From Syntrophomonadaceae bacterium (GTDB lineage Bacteria > Bacillota > Syntrophomonadia > Syntrophomonadales > Syntrophomonadaceae), in NCBI GenBank assembly GCA_012798055.1, contig JAAZOA010000281.1, forward strand, positions 1 through 16,937: 16,937 nucleotides of DNA. Reading direction: 5' to 3'. The notes below the pieces were generated by a model. It searched no databases. It saw only the letters and a list, made by a program, of their open reading frames with translations, and was not told where the DNA came from. Within the stretch, counting starts at the first letter, position 1. Each line of letters opens with the position of its first letter. This document shows, one piece after another, positions 1-7,041 of the stretch. Both the position numbers and the translations under genes were made by a program.

Positions 1-138
1 ATAGGCTGCGAACTCGCCTGGCCTGAATTTGCTAATATCATGAGTTATGCCCTGCCAGGGAACCCCCATTTGGCAGCATTCCCAAAATACGTGCCACTTG
101 TGGCACATCAAATACTTGAAAAACGCCCAATATTTTGA
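1..138 (+). CDS. C-terminal end of an unidentified protein (5' end outside window)
   Basis: The first + strand frame is open from base 1 for 45 codons to a TGA at 136-138, while the other two + frames close within the first 25 bases or so. The residues (for example PEFANIMSYALPG and YVPLVAHQILEK) have the composition of a real protein, and a convergent gene with a strong terminator follows, as expected at the end of a transcription unit. I do not recognise the family. An open run of 45 codons occurs by chance often enough that this stays tentative. A perfect inverted repeat, GTGCCAC-TT-GTGGCAC (91-106), lies inside this frame and may be only a coding coincidence. Confidence 0.4.
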   Translation: MGCELAWPEFANIMSYALPGNPHLAAFPKYVPLVAHQILEKRPIF

Positions 139-180
139 CAATCCTATTCCCCCTGCCCCTAGAGATCAGAGCTATGTCAA

Positions 181-209
181 CAAAGAAAAATACCCCCTGC
201 TCGGGGATA
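181..209 (-). terminator. Rho-independent terminator of the PHP phosphatase gene
   Basis: Read on the minus strand, a 7-bp stem (209-203 with 197-191, including one G-T pair) encloses a 5-base loop and is followed at once by TTTTTCTTT (190-182). It lies 23 bases beyond the TAA of the PHP gene, so it would end the minus-strand unit there. On the + strand the same hairpin lacks a T-run. Confidence 0.8.
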
Positions 210-231
210 AGATCAATCGATTATTCTGTCT

Positions 232-972
232 TTAAGCTCCCTTGGCTTGCGCTGCTTGCCGCTGATGCCAGCTCAGGAATTCCTTGACCCGGAGGACCGA
301 AGTATTTAATATCTGACTATTCCGGATTCCTGCTTTACGGGCCAGGGCTAGAGCCAGACTGTGTTCACCCACGTTGTAGCTTATGTGAGCATCACTGTTG
401 ATAGTCACTAGCACCCCGTGTTTCTTGGCCAACCGGGCGAACTTGTGACAATTGGGATAACTGTCCGGCCGGGTGATAAAAGAACTATTGTTCAGCTCTA
501 CAGCTTTGTTGTACTCCTTCGCCGCAATCATCACTGGTTCAACATCAACCGGGTACTTGGGATTGCCCGGGTGGACTATTATGTGCACATAAGGGTTCTT
601 TATCGCCGCTATCATTGCTTCCGTGTTTTCGTCCCGGGTAATCCCGATGTAGCCGGTGGAATCATGAAAGCCAGCTAATACTATATCCAGGTAATCTGAC
701 AAGACCTTTTCCGGCATATCAATGCTGCCCTTCAGATCGAGGATATTAGCCTCAACTCCCCGCAATACCTCTACCCCATTAATAGTCCGGGGTAAGGATA
801 TGAGGTTGGTAAAATGGTACCAATGTGGAGCCCCTGGCATCTTCAGACCATGGTCGGTAATGGCCACCATTTTTAAGCCCTTGTGCGCGGCTTCTTCAAC
901 TACTTCTTTAATCGTGCTGTAGCCGTGGCCGCTGGCAGTTGTGTGGATGTGCAAATCGGCTTCGTATCTCAC
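232..972 (-). CDS. PHP-domain phosphatase, YcdX-like
   Basis: This 246-residue protein is a full-length PHP-family metal-dependent phosphoesterase close to Escherichia coli YcdX, which is about the same size. Metal-ligand motifs are in order: HxH at residues 8 and 10 (DLHIH), ITDHG at 38-42, VEAN with Glu74, GFHD around 101-104, HPGNPKY from 134, and SDAH at 193-196. These build a trinuclear metal centre in a distorted TIM barrel; the physiological phosphoester substrate of the family is poorly defined. It has no signal peptide and should be cytoplasmic. The start is GTG at 972, because AAGGAGGT lies 10 bases upstream; another GTG four bases further upstream is out of frame. It follows phoH by 90 bases on the same strand and ends at the terminator at 181-209. 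Assignment to the family is firm, the substrate is not. Confidence 0.9.
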   Translation of the reverse strand: MRYEADLHIHTTASGHGYSTIKEVVEEAAHKGLKMVAITDHGLKMPGAPHWYHFTNLISLPRTINGVEVLRGVEANILDLKGSIDMPEKVLSDYLDIVLAGFHDSTGYIGITRDENTEAMIAAIKNPYVHIIVHPGNPKYPVDVEPVMIAAKEYNKAVELNNSSFITRPDSYPNCHKFARLAKKHGVLVTINSDAHISYNVGEHSLALALARKAGIRNSQILNTSVLRVKEFLSWHQRQAAQAKGA

Positions 973-1062
973 TCACTTTTCGACCTCCTTTCTATGCTTC
1001 TAGTGTAATCCCCGAATGTAAAACAGATATTAGCTGGGTCTTAAGAAAAGGTAATTTTTTGG

Positions 1063-2427
1063 TTACATTCTGTGGGCTGCTTCCCTTGCCAGCGGCGAAC
1101 GCTCACATTCAATCTCCCGCAGAGCAACCTGGCAGCATATGGGGCTGCCCTTCATTTTTTCCGAACTGTAACACAGCCCATTGCTGCGGGAATCCAAAAA
1201 GGGGTGATCGATTTGGGTCGGATCACCGATCATTATTATTTTGGAATCATAGCCTGCCCGGGTAATGATCCCTTTGGCCTGGTTGGGAGTCAAATTTTGA
1301 GCTTCATCAATAATAATCCACTGTTTGGCGATCGAACGCCCTCGCAGATAGGCTACAGCCTCAACACTTATTATTTTGCGGGAATAAAGTCCTTCCACTT
1401 TGTCCTTAAGGGCTATTTCCGACTTGAAGCGCAACTTCTCGTCACTATCAACCAGGATCTCCAGATTGTCATTGACTCCCCTCATCAGTGGTCCTAATTT
1501 ATCAGTTTCCGAGCCAGGGAGAAAACCCAACGTCTAATCCATGGTGATATTGGGACGACATATCAGGATTTTCCTGTACTCATGTGCGTTAAGCACCTTT
1601 TCCAGCCCTACTGCCAGAGCATAGAAAGTCTTGGCCGTACCCGCTGGTCCTCTGCATATAACCAGCGGGAAATCGGCTGCCGACCTCAATAGTGCCTCCT
1701 GGTAGAACTTCTGTCCCACATTTCGCGCGCTTACTCCGAATGGGGATTGTTTGAGATGCCGCAGAGGTTTGATACTATCTCCTTCCACGATGCCCAGAGC
1801 ACTCTGACTGGGCTGACTGGAGGACCGCATCACCACAAACTGGTTAGTAATCAACTCAGGAATGATCGATTCTCCATCTTGGTAAACCCGGATTGCCTCT
1901 GCCGGCAGGTTTCCGTTGCAGAAAAAGGCATCCAGGAGTTCGGAGGTGACGAAGACATCGATTCGGCCCTGATATTGGTCTTGAAGCTCAGGGGCCAGAT
2001 CATGCCTGAAGTCTTGGGTGGGTATGCGCAGAATATCTGCTTTGATACGCGTGAATACATCTTTGGTGACCAGGCAAAGCGGTTCACCTTCCTTCTGTAG
2101 AGCTAGGCACACCTGCAAAACACGGTTGTCATATTCAACTGGATTCCAGCGAGGTGGCAAGTCCTCGGTCATATGGTTCAGTTCAATCCTGAAAATTCCT
2201 CCGTTGGGCAGAACAATACCCTCGCTGAGTTGACCTTCCAATCTGAGGCGATCGATTAAGGTCCCCACTTTACGGGCATTCTCGCCATAATCACCCTTGT
2301 CGTTTCGGTAACGATTGATGTCCTCGATTACCGCCTCAGGGACGATTACCGTATTCTCTTCAAAAGATAGGATGCTTTCAGCAGCATGCAGCAAAACGCT
2401 GGAGTCTAGCACAAATGTTTTTGCCAC
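1063..2427 (-). pseudogene. phoH: PIN-PhoH ATPase (YlaK/PhoH2 type), interrupted by an in-frame TAG
   Basis: Ignoring one TAG at 1536-1534, the frame encodes about 454 residues, the usual size of YlaK-like proteins. The N-terminal PIN domain starts VAKTFVLDSSVLL with the acidic nuclease-type residues. The C-terminal PhoH domain has Walker A GPAGTAKT, then RPNITM-D-stop-T-LGFLPG, and Walker B WIIIDEAQN followed by GDPTQID. The stop replaces one residue in the normally invariant stretch between the RP motif and GFLPG, and the frame is unchanged on both sides, so this is a point nonsense change and not an indel. Without read-through the product is a 297-residue PIN domain plus Walker A, lacking Walker B. 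The preferred start is GTG at 2427, with GGAG five bases upstream; a TTG at 2493 is less likely because it would overlap the preceding phasin-like gene. Family members couple NTP hydrolysis to RNA binding or cleavage; several are induced by phosphate starvation. It could be a recent pseudogene, a read-through gene or a sequence error. Confidence 0.85.
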
Positions 2428-2485
2428 CTGGTCTCCACCCTTCTTAAATGACCTAAACCTTTGGCTCAATGGGTAATGACAGACG

Positions 2486-2863
2486 TTAGGCAACCTTGTT
2501 TATATTCTGCAGGTAGGTCTTATACTTCCGTCCTATTTCAGCCCAATAATTGACCATCGGACTGTCAAACGCATCCACTTTCCAAAGATCGGTTTTCGCG
2601 GCGTCCTTGACTATCTCAATCATATGCTTTTGCGCATCTTGGGTTATTTGCACCATCTGGGCTATTGTCTTATTGCCTTCAGCGATGACCTTGTTATGAT
2701 GGTCCACATAGTCCTGGGTCATTTTCTCCACTTGCTGGCTGGAAGTACAGAGATTGTTCAAGCTAATTTGCCACATATTCCAGCAGCTTGCCATAAATCC
2801 ATCCACTTCGTTGATTGTTCTTTGTACATTACTGATAAATTGCTGATTCATTTTCTCTGTCAT
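2486..2863 (-). CDS. Phasin-like granule-associated protein A
   Basis: This 125-residue protein has no signal peptide or membrane segment and is almost wholly predicted helix with coiled-coil character. Near residues 29-40 it has CWNMWQISLNNL, and the neighbouring gene has the same W-x-M-W-x-x-S-L-x-x-L pattern, so the two are diverged paralogues. Small, amphipathic, helical proteins of this design fit phasins, which coat polyhydroxyalkanoate granules and limit their size. That call is by resemblance of architecture and I cannot name a close homologue. The start at 2863 follows AAGGAG by 10 bases. It lies 77 bases after paralogue B and just before phoH, on the same strand. Another helical, surface-coating or PHA-synthase-subunit role is possible. 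Confidence 0.55.
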   Translation of the reverse strand: MTEKMNQQFISNVQRTINEVDGFMASCWNMWQISLNNLCTSSQQVEKMTQDYVDHHNKVIAEGNKTIAQMVQITQDAQKHMIEIVKDAAKTDLWKVDAFDSPMVNYWAEIGRKYKTYLQNINKVA

Positions 2864-2940
2864 TTCTTAAACACTCCTTAATTGTTGTTAGATTTGTCCT
2901 CGACCGGACTCGTAATCTTGTCGAAACCAAGAATTAGCGT

Positions 2941-3360
2941 CTAGGCCTGAGCCTGCATCGCGCCCCTCTTCTCTTTCGCCAGAGGCTGAGCAGCGGCGGG
3001 GATCTCTTCTTTTTTGTTTCCGATCTTTAGAGCCAATTCGTCGGCTTTTTTACTGAGATCGTTCACAAATGTTTGACTGGTGTAATTGATCTTTTCATAA
3101 GTGTTCATCATGCTTTCCTCTACCATCATCCGGAACTGGAACTGGTTCCTGCGCATCTGATTGCTTAACTCTTCCACCATTTTGATAAATTCTTCCCGGG
3201 CAGCCTGATTCTGATCCAATTGTCTCCTAGTCAGATTCTCTAGATGCTCCTGGGTCCACGAGAGGCTGCCCAGGCTGACCAGCCACATATCCCACATTTT
3301 CTCCATCGTGTTTTCGATAATGCTGAAGTCTCTTGACAGGCTTTCTTGATTGTAATTCAT
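2941..3360 (-). CDS. Phasin-like granule-associated protein B
   Basis: This 139-residue helical protein aligns with its downstream neighbour over the first 80 or so residues (MWDMWLVSLGSLSW against CWNMWQISLNNL). It is rich in Glu, Gln and Met, with no signal peptide. After residue 110 comes a Lys/Glu, Pro and Ala-rich tail (KKEEIPAAAQPLAKEK), like the low-complexity Ala/Pro tails found on several phasins. A structural role on a storage granule is inferred, not shown. The ATG at 3360 has an AAGGGGG ribosome site with about 7 bases of spacing. The gene ends with TAG, so TAG is used as a normal stop here. A 150-base leader with a second, very strong Shine-Dalgarno sequence precedes it. Confidence 0.55.
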   Translation of the reverse strand: MNYNQESLSRDFSIIENTMEKMWDMWLVSLGSLSWTQEHLENLTRRQLDQNQAAREEFIKMVEELSNQMRRNQFQFRMMVEESMMNTYEKINYTSQTFVNDLSKKADELALKIGNKKEEIPAAAQPLAKEKRGAMQAQA

Positions 3361-3509
3361 AGTTCAGCCCCCTTAATATAAATAAATTCTTAGCATCACT
3401 GTTTAGCTGCTTTTACTCATTGCTCCTCAATATTTTTATTCCTTAGATATTTTGGCCATCACCTCCTTAAAGGGGATCACCTTCCAAATTAAGAAGTCTT
3501 CCAATGAAA
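3361..3509 (-). promoter_or_regulatory. Leader of the phasin-like genes with an isolated extended Shine-Dalgarno sequence
   Basis: On the minus strand, AAGGAGGTGAT at 3468-3458 is an 11-base match to the anti-Shine-Dalgarno end of 16S rRNA. Its only nearby start is an ATG at 3459 that overlaps the end of the motif, leaving only 2 bases after GGAGG, and opens a 7-codon frame (MAKISKE, 3459-3436). A second mini-frame of 5 codons (3420-3403) has GAGGAG two bases from its ATG. Neither looks like a functional protein. The true phasin ribosome site is 100 bases further on. I see no convincing promoter hexamers. Confidence 0.4.
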
Positions 3510-4658
3510 TCAAGCAATCTTATCAGCTGATAAGCTAGGCTCCGAGTGGTTTGCTGAAATAATCTTGCCACAGCTGGCAAAAAAGCCTGCGAAAGTTTTA
3601 TCCCAGGTACGGGTCAAGGCGAATGCCCTCGCGTTTTGTCCCAACTGATGACATAAATCATTGTCATAAACCAGTTTAAGAACGCAGTTAACCATGGACT
3701 CGGCATCGCCTGTTCTGAAGGTTAATCCGTTATGTTGATCTCGCAATAATTCAGTTGCTCCTCCTCGGTTGGCAACTACCGATGGAAGTCCAGAAGCCAT
3801 CGCCTCCAGGACTACATTGCCGAATGTTTCGGTTGCAGAGGGAAAAACAAAGATGTCGGCAGAGGCATATATTGCCTGCAGTTCTCTCCCCGATTTATAT
3901 CCGCAAAAGACAACGTTGGCCATTGCCATATCCTGCAAAGCCTGGCGAGCCGGTCCATCACCAACTATCAGCAATCTGAACTTCAGGCCCGCTCTGTTCA
4001 ATAATTTGACTGCTTGCATCAAGGTTTCCAGCCCTTTTTCCGGAGCTACCCTGCCCACATAGAGCAGCAATATCTGATTTTGAGGAGCAAATTTTCTATG
4101 CAAAGACTCACTGCGTTTGGCAGGCGTGAACAAGTCACAGTCGATGCCATTGCTGTTGATTCTGACGTTGCCAATCCCGTGAAGCAACAGCTCCTCCAAT
4201 GTGGCTAAAGAAGGGCAGAAGTTGAGACTGCTGAAGGAATGAAACCATTGCAAATATTTCCATACTGGCTTTTGCATGAATCCCCACCGATAGTAGCCCA
4301 AATACTGCGGAAAATTGGTGTGATAGGTTGTCACCACTGGCAGATTGCGATAGCGGGCATACTTGAGCCCCGCCGCTCCAATAGATAATTGGGTAGCCAG
4401 ATATATTAAGTCCGGCTGGAATTCATCCAAATCTCTTCTGATGCGGGCTTGATTAGGCCAGCTGATTTGCAGCTCGGGATAAAGCCAAAAGGTCCGCCCC
4501 TGGAAAATAGTTATATTACTGCTTTCCTGGTCAGTTGCTGGCACATATAGCCGATAGCGAATGCGATTCTTATCCATTTGCTTCAGCATCTCCTCCAGAT
4601 ATTTGCTCACTCCATTGATCTGTGGCAAATAGGTATCCGAAAATATAGCTATCCGCAT
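3510..4658 (-). CDS. GT4-family glycosyltransferase, possible diacylglycerol glycosyltransferase
   Basis: The protein of 382 residues is a full-length GT-B fold, family GT4 enzyme. It opens with MRIAIFSDTYLPQINGVSK, the start typical of MgtA-like mannosyltransferases and of the Firmicute 1,2-diacylglycerol glucosyltransferases. The C-terminal half has LLLYVGRVAPEKGLETL and the E-x7-E nucleotide-sugar motif in ETFGNVVLEAMASG. The glycosyl donor and acceptor cannot be read from the sequence. The ATG at 4658 is chosen because GGAGG lies 7 bases upstream; an ATG 12 codons earlier has no such site. It is 76 bases behind a PAP2 phosphatase and a phospholipase C-like gene on the same strand, which would make diacylglycerol, so a glycolipid synthase is the favoured reading. 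A 16-base perfect palindrome (3519-3534) spans its last codons. Confidence 0.8.
   Translation of the reverse strand: MRIAIFSDTYLPQINGVSKYLEEMLKQMDKNRIRYRLYVPATDQESSNITIFQGRTFWLYPELQISWPNQARIRRDLDEFQPDLIYLATQLSIGAAGLKYARYRNLPVVTTYHTNFPQYLGYYRWGFMQKPVWKYLQWFHSFSSLNFCPSLATLEELLLHGIGNVRINSNGIDCDLFTPAKRSESLHRKFAPQNQILLLYVGRVAPEKGLETLMQAVKLLNRAGLKFRLLIVGDGPARQALQDMAMANVVFCGYKSGRELQAIYASADIFVFPSATETFGNVVLEAMASGLPSVVANRGGATELLRDQHNGLTFRTGDAESMVNCVLKLVYDNDLCHQLGQNARAFALTRTWDKTFAGFFASCGKIISANHSEPSLSADKIA
3519..3534. repeat. Perfect 16-bp palindrome at the 3' end of the glycosyltransferase gene
   Basis: CTTATCAGCTGATAAG equals its own reverse complement. It covers the last codons before the TGA. With no T-run after it on the minus strand it is a poor terminator; it could be a protein site or a coding coincidence. 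Confidence 0.35.
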
Positions 4659-4734
4659 CTTCACGCCTCCTTCTAACATCGTAGATTCAAACACTGCTCG
4701 CAGTTATTACTTGCTGTGGTATGCTAACGTGAAA

Positions 4735-5262
4735 TCAAAAAATCCAATGACTAACCGCACAGAAAGCGGTGTAACCAATCAGACCTCCTGCGGCAACATC
4801 AGTGGGGTAATGCACACCCAGATAAACCCTGGAAAGGCCGACCAAGGTGGCCAGGATTAAGAACATGGCGCTGAGTTCAGGGACAGTATCAGCCAACACT
4901 AAAGCCTGAACAAATGCCGCATTAGTATGCCCGGAGGGTAATGAATAAGGACAAATGGTTGGTTTATGGTTGATTACCCCAATAAGACTCTTGAACGGCC
5001 GGGGACGGTGCACTGCCCGTTTTACCAGGACAACAACGCTCTGACCGCAAGCTAAGACGCAGGCCATCCTGATTCCTGCGGAATTCCACAAATCTTGGCC
5101 CGACAGTATCAGTATTAATAAGAGGGCTAGCGTGAATCCCGCCGATCCAAACTGGGTGATGGCATTCATAATCCAGTCCAGCAATTGACAGTGCAGACCT
5201 TGGTTGCATAGAGCCAGCAAGCGTACATCACTGGTTTTTAGATAGTCAGTCATACTTCTCAC
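4735..5262 (-). CDS. PAP2-family membrane phosphatase
   Basis: The 175-residue protein carries the three PAP2 acid-phosphatase motifs: KRAVHRPRP (K-x6-RP), PSGHT with the catalytic His, and SRVYLGVHYPTD with the nucleophilic His. Several hydrophobic segments (LALLLILILSG, ACVLACGQSVVVLV, MFLILATLVGL, GLIGYTAFCAV) make it an integral membrane protein with the active site facing outwards. Members remove phosphate from phosphatidate, phosphatidylglycerophosphate or undecaprenyl diphosphate; the sequence does not decide which. The GTG at 5262 is nine bases from GAGAGG; an ATG three codons later is the alternative. Only 18 bases separate it from the phospholipase C-like gene upstream, so the two are almost certainly co-transcribed. 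Confidence 0.9.
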   Translation of the reverse strand: MRSMTDYLKTSDVRLLALCNQGLHCQLLDWIMNAITQFGSAGFTLALLLILILSGQDLWNSAGIRMACVLACGQSVVVLVKRAVHRPRPFKSLIGVINHKPTICPYSLPSGHTNAAFVQALVLADTVPELSAMFLILATLVGLSRVYLGVHYPTDVAAGGLIGYTAFCAVSHWIF

Positions 5263-5280
5263 TCGGATCCGCCTCTCTAG

Positions 5281-5865
5281 TCAGGCACACCGCTGCAGCG
5301 CAGCGGTTGAGCTATGCTCGAGAACAACCATAGCAACAACTGTTGCCACATTTAAACAGTAGACCAGATCTGTTTGCAGATTTCGTCTTTCCTGCAGGTA
5401 TTCGCAGTGTCGCTTGAGGATGAATTTGGGTAGATCCTCAAGGGAATGCAATTCGGCAATCTGAGATCCTCCAAGCATGTTCCCGCACAGCTTGGTAAGA
5501 CCAGCCTTTTTAAACTCCTCGTGCAGCCGGCCTTCATATTTCAAATGCGATACAAGGCTGGCAAATTCGCAATAATTGTGAGCCTGGCAAAAGTAATCGC
5601 TGATGAAGTGCGTAATTATGCCCAAGCGCACCGAATCCCTTGATGTTGGATGGTAGTCCGGAGAGCATCTCACCGCTTGGCCGATCAATGCAGCAACCAA
5701 ATTGAATGATTCATGTTTACAGTGAGAGATAGTCATATAATTGGGGTGGAAATCAGGTATAATACACCCATAGCGAAAGGCTTTGAAGTCAAGGTGGTTC
5801 ATTGATTGGTCAGTTATTAATTGTCCTATGGTTGAGCCAATCAGCAAATGGGTCTGAGTCCACAT
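5281..5865 (-). CDS. Zinc-dependent phospholipase C-like protein
   Basis: The 194-residue product fits the Zn_dep_PLPC family. The ligand pattern known from Bacillus cereus phospholipase C is visible: a His in THLLIG, an Asp in IPDFH, a His in the ISHCKHES stretch, then H-x3-D-x5-H in THFISDYFCQAH and H-x3-E in SHLKYE. B. cereus enzyme residues His118, Asp122, His128, His142 and Glu146 have almost the same spacing. Unlike that secreted enzyme it has no signal peptide, so it probably acts inside the cell on membrane phospholipid or another phosphodiester. The ATG at 5865 has GAGGGTG about six bases upstream; a longer frame to 5934 lacks a site. It heads the PAP2 and GT4 gene set. The 164-base gap to the response regulator shows no clear terminator but has degenerate TTTACA-like repeats (5922-5960). 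Confidence 0.75.
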   Translation of the reverse strand: MWTQTHLLIGSTIGQLITDQSMNHLDFKAFRYGCIIPDFHPNYMTISHCKHESFNLVAALIGQAVRCSPDYHPTSRDSVRLGIITHFISDYFCQAHNYCEFASLVSHLKYEGRLHEEFKKAGLTKLCGNMLGGSQIAELHSLEDLPKFILKRHCEYLQERRNLQTDLVYCLNVATVVAMVVLEHSSTAALQRCA

Positions 5866-6098
5866 ATTTATCACCCTCGTTTTATTTTTCGATGTCAGTA
5901 TAAACGGAGGATGAAAACTGACTGTCACAATCAAGTAAATTTTGCGTAACTATCTGTAAAAATAGTGTCAAGGCACTGCTGGATCTCTTCTATATGAGTC
6001 TGAGTGCTGTCTATTACCAGGAGGTATCATAGAAGGGATTCCCTTTCCTGAATGGCGTGAGGGAGGAAGCATATCTAAGAATAATTTAAAGCTGCAGT

Positions 6099-6800
6099 TC
6101 ATTTCTGGCTGTCCTCAAACTTGTATCCCAAGCCTCGCACTGTCTTTATGTATCGAGGATTTCCACTATCCAGTTCTATCTTGGTTCGAATTCGGTTAAT
6201 ATGCACATCAATCACCCGGCTATTGATCTTGTCCGAATAATCCCACAGCAATTCCCATAGAACTTCGCGTTTCAACACTTTACCATTGTTTCTAAGCAGC
6301 AGTTCCAATAATTCATATTCCTTGAGGGTCAATTCCAGTCGTCTCCCCTGAAAAAATATCTCATAGTTATCTGGTTTGAGCACGAAATTACTGGTTGATA
6401 TTTCGGCCTCAGTGTTTTCAGGCGTGATCCGGTTATTCATTCGTCTTAAGACTGCCTTAACCCGGACAACTAATTCCCTCACACTGAAGGGCTTGGTGAT
6501 ATAATCATCCGCTCCTGCTTCAAAGCCCTGAATGCGCTCAGCTTCAGCAGTGCAGGCGGTGAGCATGATCACCGGAGTATTGATATTATAGCGCCGCATG
6601 TCCCGGCATATTTGCAGTCCATCCCTGCCTGGGAGCATCAAGTCCAGAATAATCAGGTCAGGTTTTTCCTGCGCAAGCAGGTGCCAGGCTTCATTTCCTT
6701 CCTGGGCAGTTACAGTCGTAAAGCCTTCTTTTTCCAGGTTATGAGCAATCAACGTGAGCAAGTTCTCCTCATCATCAACAACTAAAATTTTAACCGTCAT
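6099..6800 (-). CDS. OmpR/PhoB-family response regulator, PhoP-like
   Basis: The 233-residue protein has an intact receiver domain: Asp9-Asp10 acidic pair, phospho-acceptor Asp53 (IILDLMLPGRDG), Thr81 and Lys103 (YITKPF). A winged-helix DNA-binding domain follows, with LELTLKEYELLELLL, VIDVHINRIRTKIE and YIKTVRGLGYKF. It is the right length and type for PhoP/PhoB, and its neighbours make phosphate control the natural role, though other OmpR regulators look alike. ATG 6800 is preferred because GGAGGGGG lies five bases upstream; the frame extends 14 codons further without a site. No sensor kinase gene lies beside it in this window, whereas phoP and phoR are usually paired. A two-repeat TTTACA-N5-TCTACA site (6834-6818) sits just before the start and may be an autoregulatory site. 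Confidence 0.9.
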   Translation of the reverse strand: MTVKILVVDDEENLLTLIAHNLEKEGFTTVTAQEGNEAWHLLAQEKPDLIILDLMLPGRDGLQICRDMRRYNINTPVIMLTACTAEAERIQGFEAGADDYITKPFSVRELVVRVKAVLRRMNNRITPENTEAEISTSNFVLKPDNYEIFFQGRRLELTLKEYELLELLLRNNGKVLKREVLWELLWDYSDKINSRVIDVHINRIRTKIELDSGNPRYIKTVRGLGYKFEDSQK

Positions 6801-6861
6801 GCAATCCCCCTCCGAACTGTAGACATCCTGTAAAAGGAGCAATCATTCGTAGCAACAAATT

Positions 6862-7008
6862 CTACTCTATTCCTTGGATAGTAGACGAAGCAGGCAACGA
6901 AGGGATGTTGGTTGAAGTATGTTCTCGGTAGGACTCAAAAAATACCGATATTAACATGAGTAACGCTAGTATTACAAACGAAACGATACGTCTGGTCCGC
7001 AGCTTCAC
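6862..7008 (-). CDS. Small single-span membrane protein (48 aa), unrecognised
   Basis: This frame opens at GTG 7008, eight bases after a perfect GGAGG (7021-7017), and ends in TAG at 6864-6862. The product starts MKLRTRR, then a hydrophobic run of about 17 residues (IVSFVILALLMLISVFF, residues 8-24) and a Ser/Thr/Pro-rich tail of 24 residues. The positive N-terminus followed by a membrane helix predicts N-in topology with the tail outside, or an uncleaved signal anchor. It stands between the ppx1 terminator and the response regulator, 61 bases before the latter's ATG, so the two are probably one unit. It matches no family I know. If the TAG were read through, the frame would go on 23 codons to a TAA overlapping the regulator's start. 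Confidence 0.6.
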   Translation of the reverse strand: MKLRTRRIVSFVILALLMLISVFFESYREHTSTNIPSLPASSTIQGIE

Positions 7009-7041
7009 TCAGCTAACCTCCATTTTCCGAAAGTCTTTCTG

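Noticed and set aside
91..106. Operator made of the GTGCCAC/GTGGCAC inverted repeat
   Set aside because: It lies inside a probable coding frame with no gene start downstream on either strand; a two-base centre also rules out a good terminator.
101..118. Sigma-54 promoter suggested by TGGCAC
   Set aside because: No TTGC-like -12 element stands at the required distance, and the site is at the end of a likely coding frame.
47..235. A + strand frame of 62 codons
   Set aside because: It has no ribosome site, runs through the terminator at 181-209, and overlaps a more protein-like open frame from the window edge.
5866..5934. Signal peptide on the phospholipase C-like protein from the longer frame
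   Set aside because: The extra 23 residues lack a charged start followed by a hydrophobic core, and the ATG at 5865 has the ribosome site.
6033..6045. Terminator hairpin AAGGGA-T-TCCCTT after the response regulator
   Set aside because: The one-base centre cannot form a loop without breaking pairs and there is no T-run on either strand.
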